In this document: piece after piece, positions 13,073 to 14,369 of the stretch | Layout of the letters: each line of letters begins with the position of its first letter | How positions within the stretch are numbered: position 1 is the first letter of the stretch | From: JAOZTV01 sp965371805 | GTDB taxonomy: Bacteria; Acidobacteriota; Aminicenantia; UBA2199 | Direction: 5' to 3' | Length of the DNA: 14,369 nt | Assembly (NCBI GenBank): GCA_965371805.1 | Contig: CBDUZW010000090.1 | Span: forward strand, 1 to 14,369 | The notes under the pieces: generated by a model | Databases searched by the model: none | Told to the model about the DNA's origin: nothing | Seen by the model: the letters and a program-made list of their open reading frames with translations, nothing else | Made by a program: the position numbers and the translations under genes

Positions 13073-13855
13073 ATGTTTGATTTAATTAAACCCACAGAAA
13101 TATTAAAAAATCACATAAAGAATTATTGCATAGTTGAAATCAATGAATTAATTGAATTTCTGCCAGTTGAAAGAGTATATCCTAATGGAAATGTAACTCT
13201 TGTTTTTCATTATGGTTCACCTTCAAAATTTAAAAAAAGGAATTCAATCGAGTATATTGAATCCAATCTTGTAATATGCGGACAGCAAAGTAGTTATTAT
13301 GACCTATCATTATCTGGTAGAACAAGTATGATTCTTATAGTGTTCAAACCTCATGGAGTAAAGTCATTTTTCAATTTACCAATTAGTGAATTATTAAATG
13401 AAAATCTCCCCCTGCAAGATTTAATTGAAAATGAAGCACCTGAACTGGAAGACAAGTTGTTTAATTCAAAAAACAACAACCAACGAATTATATATTTAGA
13501 AAATTTTCTACTTAAAAGACTAATTTTAGATAAAGACTTTGAAAGAGTTGAGCATGCAATTAAAATGATTGAAAACTCTAAAGGACAGATTAAAACTCAA
13601 AACATAGCACAAGAAGTATGTTTAGGAATAAAACAATTTGAAAGAATTTTTTCTAAATATGTAGGCGTAAATCCCAAAAAATATACAAGTATTATCAGAT
13701 TTCAGAATGTTATAAAAATGAAAAGAGAATTCAAAGAATTAAATATGACTCAATTAGCAATTGACAATGAATATTATGACCAATCACATTTTATTCATGA
13801 TTTCAAAAACTTGACAGATCTTACACCTCGTGCTTTCTTTAAAGAAAATGAATAA
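13073..13855 (+). CDS. AraC-family transcription regulator with DUF6597-like sensor domain (cassette 9)
   Basis: Encodes 260 residues. The N-terminus (about 1-110) has the DUF6597-type pattern with VERVYPNGNVTLVFHYG (32-48) and LIVFKPHGVKSFFNLPISEL. The C-terminus has the two helix-turn-helix units of AraC proteins: IKTQNIAQEVCLGIKQFERIF with the GVNPKKYTSIIRF hinge (about 173-216), then LNMTQLAIDNEYYDQSHFIHDFKNLTDLTPRAFF (223-256), which shows the typical Y-DQSHF-x-F-K-TP pattern. It probably binds a promoter on sensing a small ligand; targets cannot be told. It starts 38 nt past attC 8 with only a weak GAGA ahead. Unlike the other eight cassettes, no attC with the expected GCACACAAC box follows. 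Confidence 0.87.
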   Translation: MFDLIKPTEILKNHIKNYCIVEINELIEFLPVERVYPNGNVTLVFHYGSPSKFKKRNSIEYIESNLVICGQQSSYYDLSLSGRTSMILIVFKPHGVKSFFNLPISELLNENLPLQDLIENEAPELEDKLFNSKNNNQRIIYLENFLLKRLILDKDFERVEHAIKMIENSKGQIKTQNIAQEVCLGIKQFERIFSKYVGVNPKKYTSIIRFQNVIKMKREFKELNMTQLAIDNEYYDQSHFIHDFKNLTDLTPRAFFKENE

Positions 13856-13938
13856 AAGACTATTTTTTACAATTTTTTATATTAGGCACGAGTTATAATC
13901 AATCATAGTGGAATTAAAAAATAATAGGAGGATATGCT

Positions 13939-14076
13939 ATGAAAAATTTTTACATAAAAGAAGAAAAAAGGCCAATGTTAGATGGAGGTAGTAATGTTTT
14001 ATATGAGTTATTACGAGAAGGTGCAAGAAGAATGTTGCAGTCAGCAATAGAAAAAGAGAGATTTATTAGACAATAA
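13939..14076 (+). pseudogene. IS256-like transposase N-terminal remnant
   Basis: A 45-codon open frame with a clear AGGAGG (13926-13931) reads into VLYELLREGARRMLQSAIEKE (residues 20-40), which matches the N-terminal pattern of IS256/Mutator-type transposases (LLREGARRMLQ-A-E-E). It then stops after RFIRQ, far short of the usual length of about 400 residues. It is either a decayed or truncated transposase or a small protein sharing this helix. The open frame with a good binding site means it may be translated. No terminal inverted repeats were identified. Confidence 0.5.
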
Positions 14077-14089
14077 ATATTAGAGTATT

Positions 14090-14369
14090 ATGGAAAAAAT
14101 AGAATTAAAACATAAAGAGATAGTTGAGTTCTGCGATGCTAACTCAGATGAATTGGTAATTAAAAAATATTTAAGATATTTCAAACAAGGTTATGATGCT
14201 TATGGAATAGATTCAAACATGATTCTAACTCAGAAAATAAAATGGTTGAATTCATGGGATGATGAAATGACAATTTATGATTACTTGAATCTTGGCGACA
14301 CACTCGTATCCACTGGAAAATTTGAAGAAGCTGACTTTGCAATCCAATTCATTTTGTCAAAAAAAGATG
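14090..14369 (+). CDS. AlkD-like DNA alkylation repair protein, 5' part only
   Basis: The first 93 codons of a gene that runs off the window. It reads IVEFCDANSDELVIKKYLRYFKQGYDAYGID (11-41), a pattern I associate with the bacterial DNA alkylation repair (AlkD/HEAT-like) family, followed by charged helices (WLNSWDDEMTIYDYLNLGDTLV, FEEADFAIQF), consistent with stacked helical repeats. Such proteins excise alkylated bases. The catalytic residues lie downstream, so activity cannot be judged. The ATG is 13 nt after the transposase remnant's stop, with AGAG nearby as a weak ribosome binding site. It probably belongs to the chromosomal backbone, not to a cassette. Confidence 0.6.
   Translation, partial: MEKIELKHKEIVEFCDANSDELVIKKYLRYFKQGYDAYGIDSNMILTQKIKWLNSWDDEMTIYDYLNLGDTLVSTGKFEEADFAIQFILSKKD

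Larger units (their letters stand above)
4091..13855 (+). mobile_element. Integron gene-cassette array without integrase (CALIN), nine cassettes
   Basis: Eight attC sites divide the region into cassettes: C1 4091-5313, C2 5314-6506, C3 6507-8109, C4 8110-9070, C5 9071-10247, C6 10248-10854, C7 10855-12043, C8 12044-13034, and C9 from 13035 without a visible attC (the listed end is its stop codon). All genes are on the plus strand, with attC 3' of each. The decisive evidence is that each cassette's first bases (including the shared G) are the reverse complement of its own R'' box 0.6-1.6 kb downstream: GTTATGCGG/CCGCATAAC, GTTACCATGC/GCATGGTAAC, GTTACCACAC/GTGTGGTAAC, GTTGGCAAAC/GTTTGCCAAC, GTTATCGGC/GCCGATAAC, GTTAGCGTT/AACGCTAAC, GTTGGGCATA/TATGCCCAAC, GTTATGGGC/GCCCATAAC. 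This is expected only if each was once a circle cut at G/TT. No intI gene is in the window. Confidence 0.92.

Overview
The window is AT-rich bacterial DNA that cannot be placed in a phylum from sequence alone. The left-hand (backbone) genes have strong GGAGG-type ribosome binding sites, which argues against Bacteroidota for the host. Two kinds of DNA meet here: a chromosomal backbone with competence and type IV pilus genes (about 1-3830), and an array of nine promiscuous-looking gene cassettes separated by attC recombination sites (about 4091-13855). Beyond about 13900 the sequence looks like backbone again.

Backbone left. On the minus strand a secreted helix-hairpin-helix (ComEA-like) DNA-binding protein is followed 1 nt later by a small DUF6429 protein, ending at a hairpin terminator (90-120). 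Divergent from these, four tightly packed minor-pilin genes (993-3828) encode PilV/GspI-like, PilW/GspJ-like, PilX/GspK-like and FimT/GspH-like proteins. The PilX-like one lacks the usual prepilin Glu5. Together they suggest DNA uptake or surface pilus function.

Cassette array. Eight attC sites lie at the 3' end of eight cassettes. In every case the first 9-10 bases of a cassette (starting with the shared G of GTT) are the exact reverse complement of the R'' box at that same cassette's own 3' end. This is the signature left when an integron integrase inserts a circular cassette at G/TT. No integrase gene is present, so within this window the locus is a CALIN (cluster of attC sites lacking an integron integrase). 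Cargo in order: isochorismatase-GrpB fusion; ankyrin-repeat protein; secreted DUF3887-M23 peptidase plus a four-helix membrane protein; two small unknown proteins; a 355-residue unknown protein; RBBP9/YdeN-type serine hydrolase; EFR1-type flavodoxin/ferredoxin; lone 2-oxoacid dehydrogenase E2 catalytic domain; AraC-type regulator. The attC sites fall into families that correlate with whether the cassette gene has a Shine-Dalgarno sequence, hinting at different donor lineages. In three cassettes the coding sequence runs into attC, so unrelated proteins carry attC-encoded C-terminal tails.

Right end. The ninth cassette (AraC) has no recognisable attC. It is followed by a 45-codon IS256-like transposase remnant and the start of an AlkD-like DNA alkylation repair protein that runs off the window. 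The left edge of the array (3896-4090) holds several strong inverted repeats, including a perfect 28-bp palindrome, just before the first recombination point.
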